64,000 nucleotides of DNA from Virgibacillus halodenitrificans JCM 12304 (lineage in GTDB: Bacteria > Bacillota > Bacilli > Bacillales > Amphibacillaceae): positions 1-64,000 of the forward strand of contig NZ_BAZS01000022.1 of the NCBI RefSeq assembly GCF_001310895.1, given 5' to 3'. The notes beneath the pieces are model-generated. The model did no database searches, was not told the DNA's origin, and worked only from the letters and a program-made list of their open reading frames with translations. Every line of letters starts with the position of its first letter. Position 1 is the first letter of the stretch. Below are positions 52,470 through 59,901 of this stretch, piece by piece. The position numbers and the translations under genes are program-made.

Positions 52470-54624
52470 ATTTTTCCGTGAAATAGATAATGTTACACAT
52501 CCAAATGAAACATTGGTAAAAACTCATTGCAGTTACTGTGGGATGCAATGTGGGATGAACTTACGAGTAGATAAATCAACAAATACAATTATTGGCGTGG
52601 AACCACGCTATGACTGGCCGGTTACGGTTGGGAAGATGTGTCCAAAGGGAGTAACTGCATATCAGCAGACAAATCATAAGGATCGGATTTTAAAACCATT
52701 AATTCGTGATGATGCTTCCTTAAAAGGAACTGACAAAGGCTTTAGAGAAGCAAGCTGGGAAGAAGCATATGACCTCATTGCTGAAAAGTTCGGTCAGCTT
52801 CAAAATGATTATGGAAAAGATAGTCTATCTGTATTTAGCGGTGTGTCCATGACAAATGAAAAATGTTATTTGACAGGGAAATTTGCAAGGGTAGCACTTG
52901 GAACAAGATACATTGACTACAATGGACGTTTCTGTATGTCCAGTGCAGCAGGTGGATTCCTAAGAACTTTTGGAGTAGATCGGGGATCAACACTACCTTG
53001 GACAGATATTCACGAAACAGATTGCTTATTTATAGCGGGAAGCAATACAGCTGAATGTCATCCAACTTCTATGTTCCGTATTTGGGCAGTGCAAGAAAGA
53101 GGCGGCTATCTGATCGTAGCTGATCCAAGAGAAACACCTATCGCGAGAAGAGCAGATGTGCATTTAGACCTTCGTCCAGGGACGGACCTTGCATTAGCTA
53201 ACGGAATTCTCCATTTATTAATTAAAAATAATTATACAGATCGTGAATTTATTGATAACCATACAAATGGTTATGAAGAAACAAAAGAATTGGTTGCTGA
53301 ATTTACACCAGAAGCAACAAGTCTAATTACTGGTGTATCCGTAGAAAAAATTGAGAGAGCAGCAGAAATATACGGTAAAGCACCGAATGCTATCGTCATG
53401 TTTGCAAGAGGGATTGAGCAGCAGCATAAAGGTGTAGACAATGTATCTGCTTATTGCAATATGGCATTAATCACTGGTAAAATCGGCCGGCCGAAATCCG
53501 GTGTAGCTACATTCACCGGGCAGGGAAATGGCCAGGGTGGAAGAGAACATGGTCAGAAGTCTGATCTTTTGCCAGGTTATCGTAAAATAACAAATCCAAA
53601 GCACGTGGAAGAAGTATCTAAAGTTTGGGGCATTGAGCCATGTGATATGCCTAAGCCAGGAGTATCAGCATATGAGATGTTTGAGTTAATGAATGAAAAA
53701 GAAATACGTGGACTATACTTGCTTTGTTCAAATCCAGCAGTTTCTGCTCCCAATTTGAATGTTGTCCGTGCAGGTCTAAAGAACTTGGACTTCATGGTAT
53801 GCTCTGATTTCTTTTTATCAGAGTCTGCCGAGTTTGCTGACGTGATCCTGCCATCTGTTACATGGTCAGAAGATGAAGGCACTGTAACGAACCTGGAAGG
53901 TAGAATTATTAAGATTAATAAAGCACAGGAACCAATTGGCGAGTCTAAGCCTGATTGGCAAATACAAGTAGAGCTTGCAGAGCGTTTAGGAAAAGGTAAA
54001 CATTTTTCTCATTTAAAAACAGCCAGAGATGTGGCGGACGAATTCCGTTTGGCATCTAAAGGCGGTAATGCAGATTACTATGGAGCAACATGGGATAAGA
54101 TTGACAAGCAGGACGGGGTATTTTGGCCATGTAAGGATGGGGATGATCAAGGAACACCACATATGTTCCTTGATAAAAAGTTCTACCATCCAGATGAAAA
54201 AGCAAAAATATGTGCTCTCCCTTACAGACCAGCAGCAGAAGAGCCTTGTGAAAACTACCCATTACGTTTAACAACAGGCCGGGTTGTATATCATTACTTA
54301 TCAGGAAACCAGACAAGAAGAATTCAGTTTTTAAAAGATATGTGCCCGGAGCCGTATGTAGAGGTACATCCTGAAACTGCTGCGAAATATAATATTAAGC
54401 ATGATGAGCATGTTCTTCTCTTTACCAGAAGAGGAAAGGCTGAATACAAAGTGAAAATTACCGAAGCCATTCGTGAGGATACAGTCTTTGTTCCGTACCA
54501 CTTTGGACATGATCAATCTATTAATCTGTTAACAATAGCAGCACTTGATCCTATCTCTAAAATGCCTGAATTCAAAGCATGTGCTGCGCAAATAGAAAAA
54601 CTAGAAGCAAAGAAGGTGCAGTAA
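52456..54624 (+). CDS. Molybdopterin nitrate reductase catalytic subunit (Nas/Nap-like)
   Basis: A 722-aa Mo-bis-MGD oxidoreductase. [4Fe-4S] ligands Cys25, Cys28, Cys32 and Cys62 (CSYCGMQC ... KMCPKG). The Mo-ligand position is Cys160 in NGRFCMSSA, as in the assimilatory and periplasmic nitrate reductases rather than a formate dehydrogenase Sec or an Asp of NarG. The MGD-binding C-terminal domain starts near YPLRLTTGR. No Tat signal, so cytoplasmic. It overlaps the membrane subunit and is followed directly by a ferredoxin subunit. A formate dehydrogenase is the main alternative; the nitrate transporter and sensors nearby argue for nitrate. Confidence 0.82.
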   Translation: MQRDKFFREIDNVTHPNETLVKTHCSYCGMQCGMNLRVDKSTNTIIGVEPRYDWPVTVGKMCPKGVTAYQQTNHKDRILKPLIRDDASLKGTDKGFREASWEEAYDLIAEKFGQLQNDYGKDSLSVFSGVSMTNEKCYLTGKFARVALGTRYIDYNGRFCMSSAAGGFLRTFGVDRGSTLPWTDIHETDCLFIAGSNTAECHPTSMFRIWAVQERGGYLIVADPRETPIARRADVHLDLRPGTDLALANGILHLLIKNNYTDREFIDNHTNGYEETKELVAEFTPEATSLITGVSVEKIERAAEIYGKAPNAIVMFARGIEQQHKGVDNVSAYCNMALITGKIGRPKSGVATFTGQGNGQGGREHGQKSDLLPGYRKITNPKHVEEVSKVWGIEPCDMPKPGVSAYEMFELMNEKEIRGLYLLCSNPAVSAPNLNVVRAGLKNLDFMVCSDFFLSESAEFADVILPSVTWSEDEGTVTNLEGRIIKINKAQEPIGESKPDWQIQVELAERLGKGKHFSHLKTARDVADEFRLASKGGNADYYGATWDKIDKQDGVFWPCKDGDDQGTPHMFLDKKFYHPDEKAKICALPYRPAAEEPCENYPLRLTTGRVVYHYLSGNQTRRIQFLKDMCPEPYVEVHPETAAKYNIKHDEHVLLFTRRGKAEYKVKITEAIREDTVFVPYHFGHDQSINLLTIAALDPISKMPEFKACAAQIEKLEAKKVQ

Positions 54625-55200
54625 ATGACAGCAGATAAGACGAAAAAGAGGTTATATATCGAACTGGAGAATTGTATTGGTTGTCGATCTTGTTTGGCTG
54701 CATGTACGCAATGTGGTGGACATGAGCAACGAAACAGAAACTATGTGTATGATGTAAACCCATTGGTGAATCGTCAGACAATGCCTCTGATGTGCCTGCA
54801 CTGTGTTGATCCTGCCTGTGCGAGGAGCTGTCCGGCACAGGCCATCCAAATCCATGAAACAGGAGCTGTGCTATCAGCGCTTGTAGAAAAATGTATTGGT
54901 TGTCAGAACTGCACCATTGCTTGTCCGTACGGAATTCCTAAGTTTGATGAAGAAGAAAACCTTATGTATAAATGTGATTTATGTATTGACCGAACAAAGG
55001 ACGGGATCCCACCAATGTGTGCAAGTGTATGTCCTTCCAATACATTGCAATGGCTGACAGAAGAAGAAATTGAACAAAAACAACGTCAGCATGATCTTGG
55101 TAATGATAAGTGGGTAACAAGCATGCCTTATCTTGAAGGAGAAACAAACGTAAAGGTTAATTTGCCAGGTATTTTGCAAGGAACAACAAAACTCTTTTAG
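54625..55200 (+). CDS. Four-cluster ferredoxin electron-transfer subunit
   Basis: A 191-aa DmsB/NrfC/HybA-type protein with four [4Fe-4S] Cys sets: CIGCRSCLAAC (~15), CLHCVDPACARSC (~58), CIGCQNCTIAC (~91) and CDLCIDRT ... MCASVC (~113-132). It starts directly after the catalytic subunit stop with no gap. No signal peptide. It likely relays electrons to the Mo subunit. Confidence 0.9.
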   Translation: MTADKTKKRLYIELENCIGCRSCLAACTQCGGHEQRNRNYVYDVNPLVNRQTMPLMCLHCVDPACARSCPAQAIQIHETGAVLSALVEKCIGCQNCTIACPYGIPKFDEEENLMYKCDLCIDRTKDGIPPMCASVCPSNTLQWLTEEEIEQKQRQHDLGNDKWVTSMPYLEGETNVKVNLPGILQGTTKLF

Positions 55201-55212
55201 GGGGGAGAAACA

Positions 55213-55737
55213 ATGGCTGAAAAGAAGAATACAGTGCGAGTAGAAGACGATAATTATACGCATAATATAGACAGAAATAATGAGAGAGCTTTGGATAGAA
55301 GAGGTTTTATGAAGACATTGGTCGGAGCGGCAGGAGTTTTTGCTGTTTCCTCCCTGCCGTGGGGAACGATTGCAGCAAAAGAATTAATGGGATTAGCTGA
55401 CAAAGAATATCCAGAGCATAAAATTGCTGATATAAAAGATGTCAAAGTAGGCGATTCAGTAGAATTTCACTATCCGAGCGAGCATGATAGTGCTGTGCTT
55501 ATTCGGTTGGGTGAAAATGAATTTGTCGCATATCAAAATGCTTGTACCCACCTCAGATGTCCTGTTTATTGGGTGAAAGATCAGCAAGAAATGGTGTGCC
55601 CGTGCCATCATGGTAAATTTGATGTGAAAACTGGTGCTCCAACTGCCGGACCTCCAAGACGTCCGCTTCCGGAAATCATTGTTAAAACTAAACAAGGCTC
55701 TGTTTTTGCAGTAAGGGTGAAACGTTATGAAGCGTAG
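55213..55737 (+). CDS. Tat-exported Rieske [2Fe-2S] protein
   Basis: A 174-aa protein with a twin-arginine signal or anchor: DRRGFMK at residues 28-34 followed by a hydrophobic stretch (TLVGAAGVFAVSSLPWG). The Rieske motifs are CTHLRC (~112) and CPCHHG (~132), including the two extra cysteines that form the disulfide of high-potential Rieske proteins. GGGGGAG precedes the ATG. It should lie outside the membrane, while the other redox subunits lie inside, so an outer-face quinol reaction with the membrane cytochrome is possible. Confidence 0.9.
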   Translation: MAEKKNTVRVEDDNYTHNIDRNNERALDRRGFMKTLVGAAGVFAVSSLPWGTIAAKELMGLADKEYPEHKIADIKDVKVGDSVEFHYPSEHDSAVLIRLGENEFVAYQNACTHLRCPVYWVKDQQEMVCPCHHGKFDVKTGAPTAGPPRRPLPEIIVKTKQGSVFAVRVKRYEA

Positions 55738-55933
55738 CTATATAGGAGTTATCACTCTGGCTATCATTTTATTTTTAGATATTATATGTATGCAATTACT
55801 TGTTCACCAGTTTTTTTATGAAAATTATGGGAATGTGTTATTATATATGATAATTATGATAATTCTGTTTCCGGTAGCTTTCATTATTTACAAGAAAGAA
55901 AAACACAAAGGAGGCGGTGCAAGTGGCAAGTGA
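55727..55933 (+). CDS. Small two-helix membrane protein of the nitrate operon
   Basis: A 68-aa protein with two helices (residues ~5-27 and ~34-56) and a basic C-terminal tail KKEKHKGGGASGK. It overlaps the Rieske gene by 11 bases, so it is translationally coupled. No family recognised. It may be a small structural subunit of the membrane complex. Confidence 0.7.
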   Translation: MKRSYIGVITLAIILFLDIICMQLLVHQFFYENYGNVLLYMIIMIILFPVAFIIYKKEKHKGGGASGK

Positions 55934-56234
55934 AACATATTTAGACTTTTGCTTTATTCAGGAGCCAACAGGTACGCTAACCGAATTTGTGAATCGTAAC
56001 TTTCAGGAATTATTTAAATTTGAACGGCGTTTGCATTGGCATTTGGAAAAGAAAATGGAACATGGAGCTGAAATTGTTGTAGCGGAAGTGAAAGGCATGA
56101 GCAGGTGGGCGTCCTCTGAAGACATAGTAGAATTCCTGGAAGCTCATGCAGAAGATCAATTTTGGAAGACTCTACAAGGCTATCAATTTAAGGTTTATCC
56201 TGTGTCGAAAGGGTGTATCCCGAATGGACGTTAA
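55923..56234 (+). CDS. Unrecognised 103-aa soluble protein of the nitrate operon
   Basis: GTG start at 55923, eight bases after AAAGGAGG; GTG 55917 in the same frame is too close to the site. The protein begins MASETYLDFCFIQEPTG and has a helical middle rich in Glu and His (LHWHLEKKMEHGAE). No signal or membrane helix, and no family I can name. Position inside the redox operon, overlapping both neighbours, suggests an assembly or accessory factor; this is inference. Confidence 0.65.
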   Translation: MASETYLDFCFIQEPTGTLTEFVNRNFQELFKFERRLHWHLEKKMEHGAEIVVAEVKGMSRWASSEDIVEFLEAHAEDQFWKTLQGYQFKVYPVSKGCIPNGR

Positions 56235-56508
56235 AGCAATAGACGTAGATAAATTTAAAAATCATCCTGTCTTCGTTTGTATTTATGGTGATCAAAATGA
56301 AGACCAGGCACCATGGGTTCGCAGAAATATACTTAAAACAACACTTTGCCCGGATAGCACTCATCTGCGAATATACTTTGATAAGCATTTCTTTTTTGCA
56401 GTTCCATTGTCCAGCAAAGTAGACATGTCTGATCATGCTTGGACAGCTTATGACGAAACGACTAGATTACACTATGCAATTAAAAAAGAGGTGAAAGTAC
56501 ATGTTTAA
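56224..56508 (+). CDS. Unrecognised 94-aa soluble protein of the nitrate operon
   Basis: ATG at 56224, 11 bases before the end of the previous frame (AAAGGGTG upstream). Reads MDVKAIDVDKFKNHPVFVCI with no membrane segment, one Cys in the CI pair and another in TTLCPDS. The next gene starts within its last codons. Possible chaperone or maturation factor for the molybdenum enzyme, or a binding partner of the transporter; not recognisable from sequence alone. Confidence 0.65.
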   Translation: MDVKAIDVDKFKNHPVFVCIYGDQNEDQAPWVRRNILKTTLCPDSTHLRIYFDKHFFFAVPLSSKVDMSDHAWTAYDETTRLHYAIKKEVKVHV

Positions 56509-57997
56509 AAAGGTCCAGCTTCCATTACAAACAACCAACCTGATTGTCGGTTTTATGGTGTGGGTTATATTATCCTCTTTGTTAACATTTATTATGGAGG
56601 ATATTAATATTACACCACAGCAGGCCTCTTGGGTGACGGCGGTCCCTGTAATTCTTGGTTCTGTTCTCCGTGTTCCAATGGGATATCTTACTAACGTATT
56701 TGGAGCAAGGAAACTGTTCATGATCAGTTTTATTTTACTCTTATTCCCGGTTTATTACATTAGTATCGCAAATAGTTTCATGGATCTAATTATTGGAGGC
56801 TTATTTATAGGTATTGGAGGAGCGGTGTTTTCTGTCGGAGTAACCTCCCTACCAAAGTATTATGCCAAAGAAAAGCACGGATTTGTAAATGGTATCTATG
56901 GTGCTGGGAATATTGGTACAGCTATAACAGCCTTCGCAGCACCAGTTATTGCAGGGCAAATTGGCTGGTCATTAACTGTGCAGCTTTATATGGTTCTTTT
57001 GGCAATCTTTGTTGTTGCAAACTTCTTTCTCGGGGATAAAAAAGAAGAAATGAAAGTAAAGGCTTCCCTTATAGAGCAGATTAAGGGGGTTTACCGTGAT
57101 GAAAAGCTATGGTTGTTCAGTTTGTTCTATTTCATCACATTTGGATCGTTTGTTGCTTTCACTGTTTATTTACCAAACTTCTTAGTTAATAATTTTGGTT
57201 TGGATTCGGTAGACGCAGGAGTTCGTACAGCTGGGTTTATTGCCTTAACTACTTTTCTCCGTCCATTGGGAGGTTGGCTAGCAGATCGCTTTAAGCCATT
57301 TGTTATTTTAATGTACGTGTTTGGGATCTTTACAATAGCAGCCTTAATTCTATCCTTTGCTCCATCCATTGGATTATATACAGTTGGAACACTAGCTATC
57401 GCCATTGCTGGTGGAATAGGTAATGGGGTCATCTTCAAACTCGTTCCAATGTATTTTAATAAACAAGCAGGAATTGCTAATGGTATTGTTGCAGCAATGG
57501 GAGGGCTTGGAGGCTTTTTCCCTCCATTAATGCTAACCACTTTGTATAGTGTAACCGGCCATTACGCCATTGGCTTTATGGCTTTATCTCAGGTAGCGCT
57601 TGCTAGTCTGATTCTCGTTATTTGGATGTACTTTAATAAAAGATTAGCCTTATCAGATGAAATTTTAAATACGACGCCACTTGGAATGATGGTAACAAAT
57701 AAAAAAGGAAAAATAATTAAAATTAACCCTGCTTTTACGGAGCTTACAGGTTACAGTGAAGAAGAGGCAATTGGCAACAATCCAAATATGCTTAGTTCCG
57801 ATAAGCATACAAATGACTTCTATGATAACATGTGGGATAATTTAAACAGGCATGGATTTTGGCAAGGGGAAATTTGGAACAAACGCAAAAATGGAGAGTT
57901 CTATTTAGAGTTCTTAACTATAAATGCTCTTCGGGATGATGCAGGAGAGGTTACACAATATGCAGGTGTGTTTAGTGATATAACGGATAAAGGGTAA
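56501..57997 (+). CDS. narK: NarK-type nitrate/nitrite transporter fused to a C-terminal PAS domain
   Basis: A 498-aa protein. Residues ~1-380 are a 12-helix MFS transporter of the nitrate/nitrite porter group, with the glycine signatures GIYGAGNIGTAITAF (~helix 5) and GGIGNGVIFKLVPMYF and a conserved Arg in SVLRVPMG. Residues ~385-495 are a complete PAS domain (LGMMVTNKKGKIIKINPAF, GYSEEEAIGNNPN, GEIWNKRKNGEFYLEF), ending VFSDITDKG, exactly where PAS domains normally pass into an effector. The next gene is a histidine kinase without any sensor. No Cys in the PAS part. Confidence 0.88.
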   Translation: MFKKVQLPLQTTNLIVGFMVWVILSSLLTFIMEDINITPQQASWVTAVPVILGSVLRVPMGYLTNVFGARKLFMISFILLLFPVYYISIANSFMDLIIGGLFIGIGGAVFSVGVTSLPKYYAKEKHGFVNGIYGAGNIGTAITAFAAPVIAGQIGWSLTVQLYMVLLAIFVVANFFLGDKKEEMKVKASLIEQIKGVYRDEKLWLFSLFYFITFGSFVAFTVYLPNFLVNNFGLDSVDAGVRTAGFIALTTFLRPLGGWLADRFKPFVILMYVFGIFTIAALILSFAPSIGLYTVGTLAIAIAGGIGNGVIFKLVPMYFNKQAGIANGIVAAMGGLGGFFPPLMLTTLYSVTGHYAIGFMALSQVALASLILVIWMYFNKRLALSDEILNTTPLGMMVTNKKGKIIKINPAFTELTGYSEEEAIGNNPNMLSSDKHTNDFYDNMWDNLNRHGFWQGEIWNKRKNGEFYLEFLTINALRDDAGEVTQYAGVFSDITDKG

Positions 57998-58031
57998 GTT
58001 GTTTAATAGCTACTTACGATATGAATTTCAT

Positions 58032-58085
58032 TAGCCTTGGAGTAAAAGCAGAAACGAATGCTTACGTCCCAAGGCTACCTTTTTA
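58032..58085 (+). terminator. Hairpin terminator or attenuator between narK and the kinase
   Basis: TAGCCTTGG (58032-58040) and CCAAGGCTA (58069-58077) pair perfectly, with an inner GTAA ... TTAC pairing, followed after CC by TTTTT. It should limit transcription from narK into the regulatory genes. Confidence 0.65.
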
Positions 58086-58102
58086 TATTGGGGAGAATGG
58101 GG

Positions 58103-58776
58103 ATGATTGAGTTGAGAGAAGATTTTCATGTTACTAATTATATGAATCAAGTACAGGAAGAAGAGATGAAGCGGATTGCTAATGAATTACATGAGGGGCC
58201 AGGGCAGCAGCTTTTCAGTGTAGCGACAGGTTTAGAGTTTCTGCAATCAAGCATACAAGAACCTGGTATGCGTGAGTATGCAAAGGAGCTAAATCAATTA
58301 TTAAGGCGTACCATAGAAGAAATCAGGTTTATTTCCGCAGAGCTATATCCGATTACATTAGGGAAATTGGGACTTGAAGCTGCTTTGAGAAGTTTTTTTA
58401 CTTTGTATACGTCCACGTTTGGAGTGGTTGTTCATATGAATCGTTCGGGTGAAAGAATAGAATTATCGGAGAATCTTAGTCTGGCTATTTTTCGATGTTG
58501 CAGGAAGCCTTGATTAACATTGCAGCATATGCAGAGGTGGATGAAGCCGATGTTTATTTTACATGGGAAAAGAAATCATTGAAAATAGATATTAGAGATA
58601 AAGGCAAAGGATTTGATAAAGAAGCGGCTATCGCCAACCATCGTATGAAGGGAGTGGCTGCTATGGAGCAACGGATGAAGCAGGTTGGAGGGGAATTTAG
58701 CATTACCTCTGAACTTGCGCAAGGGACTACCGTTACCCTGCTCCTGCCGATTCAAGAGGGAGGAATGGAACGATGA
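58103..58776 (+). CDS. Sensorless NarL-class histidine kinase, frameshifted
   Basis: About 224 aa if intact. ATG 58103 sits seven bases after GGGGAG. The phospho-accepting His is residue 30 in ANELHEGPGQ (HisKA_3), so fewer than 25 residues precede the kinase core and there is no sensor or membrane part. The frame breaks at about 58495 (FRCCRK); one extra A gives FRMLQEALIN and joins the second frame with the ATPase motifs DIRDKGKGFD and GVAAMEQRM. It overlaps the response regulator by four bases. Likely partner of the PAS domain on NarK. Confidence 0.78.
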
Positions 58777-59426
58777 TTCGAATACTATTGGTAGATGATC
58801 ATGCTGTAGTTAGAATGGGGCTTAAAGTTATGTTAAATGATGTGCCTGAAATGGAAGTTGTAGGAGAGGCTTCCGAGGGAAACGAAGGCATAGAGAAAGC
58901 GTTGGAAGAAAAGCCTGATATTGTGCTGATGGATTTAAGTATGCCACATGGAAAGGATGGCTTGTCAGCTACCTCTGAGCTGAAAAAGCAACTTCCTGAT
59001 ACAGCCATATTAATTCTTACCATGCATGATGATGAAGAGTACCTGTTTCGGGCTATTCAAGCAGGCGCTTCTGGATGTGTCTTAAAAAGCGCTCCACATC
59101 AAGAACTAATTGAAGCAATTAAATCCGTATGTGCAGGAAATGCTTATCTGCATCCATCTGCTACAAAGCGGCTTATGGATGAATATATAGGGAATCTGAA
59201 ACAGGATGGACAGGAAAACTATCAATTGTTATCTGATAGAGAAAAAGAAGTTTTAACCCTAATTGCGAAAGGCTACTCGAATAAAGAGATTGGTGAAAAA
59301 TTAGTTATCAGTGTTAAGACTGTGGAAGCGCACAAAAGTAATTTAATGGAAAAACTACAGATGAAAACAAGACCGGAGCTCGTTTCATACGCATTGAAAA
59401 AAGGGTTGTTAGGCTATGGCATTTAA
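58773..59426 (+). CDS. nreC: NreC-like NarL/FixJ response regulator
   Basis: A 217-aa regulator: receiver domain with DD at 8-9 and phosphoacceptor Asp54 in LMDLSMPHGKDG, and a C-terminal LuxR helix-turn-helix (LSDREKEVLTLIAKGYSNKE, then VKTVEAHKSNLMEKL). By neighbours (NreA-like GAF protein, nitrate genes) it corresponds to NreC of staphylococci, which activates nitrate and nitrite reductase genes. It starts inside the kinase stop and ends over the start of the next gene. Confidence 0.85.
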   Translation: MIRILLVDDHAVVRMGLKVMLNDVPEMEVVGEASEGNEGIEKALEEKPDIVLMDLSMPHGKDGLSATSELKKQLPDTAILILTMHDDEEYLFRAIQAGASGCVLKSAPHQELIEAIKSVCAGNAYLHPSATKRLMDEYIGNLKQDGQENYQLLSDREKEVLTLIAKGYSNKEIGEKLVISVKTVEAHKSNLMEKLQMKTRPELVSYALKKGLLGYGI

Positions 59427-59886
59427 TAATCAAAGAGAGGAGTCGACAGAAATAAAAGAGAAATTTTTAGCTGAGTGCAACATGCTAAGAGAGAATATGC
59501 AAATTGATTTTGTTGGTATAGCACTACAGCAAACCGAGGGATTAAATATCACATGGCCTTTTGTTAGTGGAAATACAACGAATAAGTATAAGTATATAAC
59601 TGTCCGGTACGGAAAGGGAATAGCAGGAAAAGTTATTTCTACGGGAGCAGCTTTATCAATAGATAGCTTCCCGGATGGGATCTCCGGAAAACCAACTGAA
59701 TACCCGATTATGCTTGCAGAACGACTCTTTGCTGTGTATGCGGTACCAATAAACTTTAAAGGCATGCCAAAAGGAGCTCTATTGGCGGGAATGCGTTCCC
59801 CAATAGTTTGGAGTGATACAAACATAAAGCAAGTGAAGCAAATGACTACTGAAATAGAGAAATTATTACCGTACTATTTTAAGTAA
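59416..59886 (+). CDS. nreA: NreA-like GAF nitrate sensor
   Basis: A 156-aa single GAF-domain protein. Segment NITWPFVSGNTTNKYKYI with Trp47 matches the region that in Staphylococcus carnosus NreA holds nitrate (Trp and SGN). GKGIAGKVISTG and FPDGISGKPTEYPIM are typical. NreA binds nitrate and controls the kinase NreB. It overlaps nreC by 11 bases. Order here is kinase, nreC, nreA, second kinase; in staphylococci it is nreA-nreB-nreC. Confidence 0.82.
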   Translation: MAFNNQREESTEIKEKFLAECNMLRENMQIDFVGIALQQTEGLNITWPFVSGNTTNKYKYITVRYGKGIAGKVISTGAALSIDSFPDGISGKPTEYPIMLAERLFAVYAVPINFKGMPKGALLAGMRSPIVWSDTNIKQVKQMTTEIEKLLPYYFK

Positions 59887-59901
59887 GAGGGATGATGTCT
59901 T

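Noticed and set aside
52456-54624. Formate dehydrogenase catalytic subunit
   Set aside because: Cys160 sits in NGRFCMSSA as in nitrate reductases, and the operon carries NarK- and NreA-like genes; kept only as a weaker alternative.
57660-58103. One continuous NarK-PAS-kinase protein broken by a frameshift
   Set aside because: After the PAS stop there are stops in all useful frames, a terminator hairpin and a separate ribosome site and ATG for the kinase.
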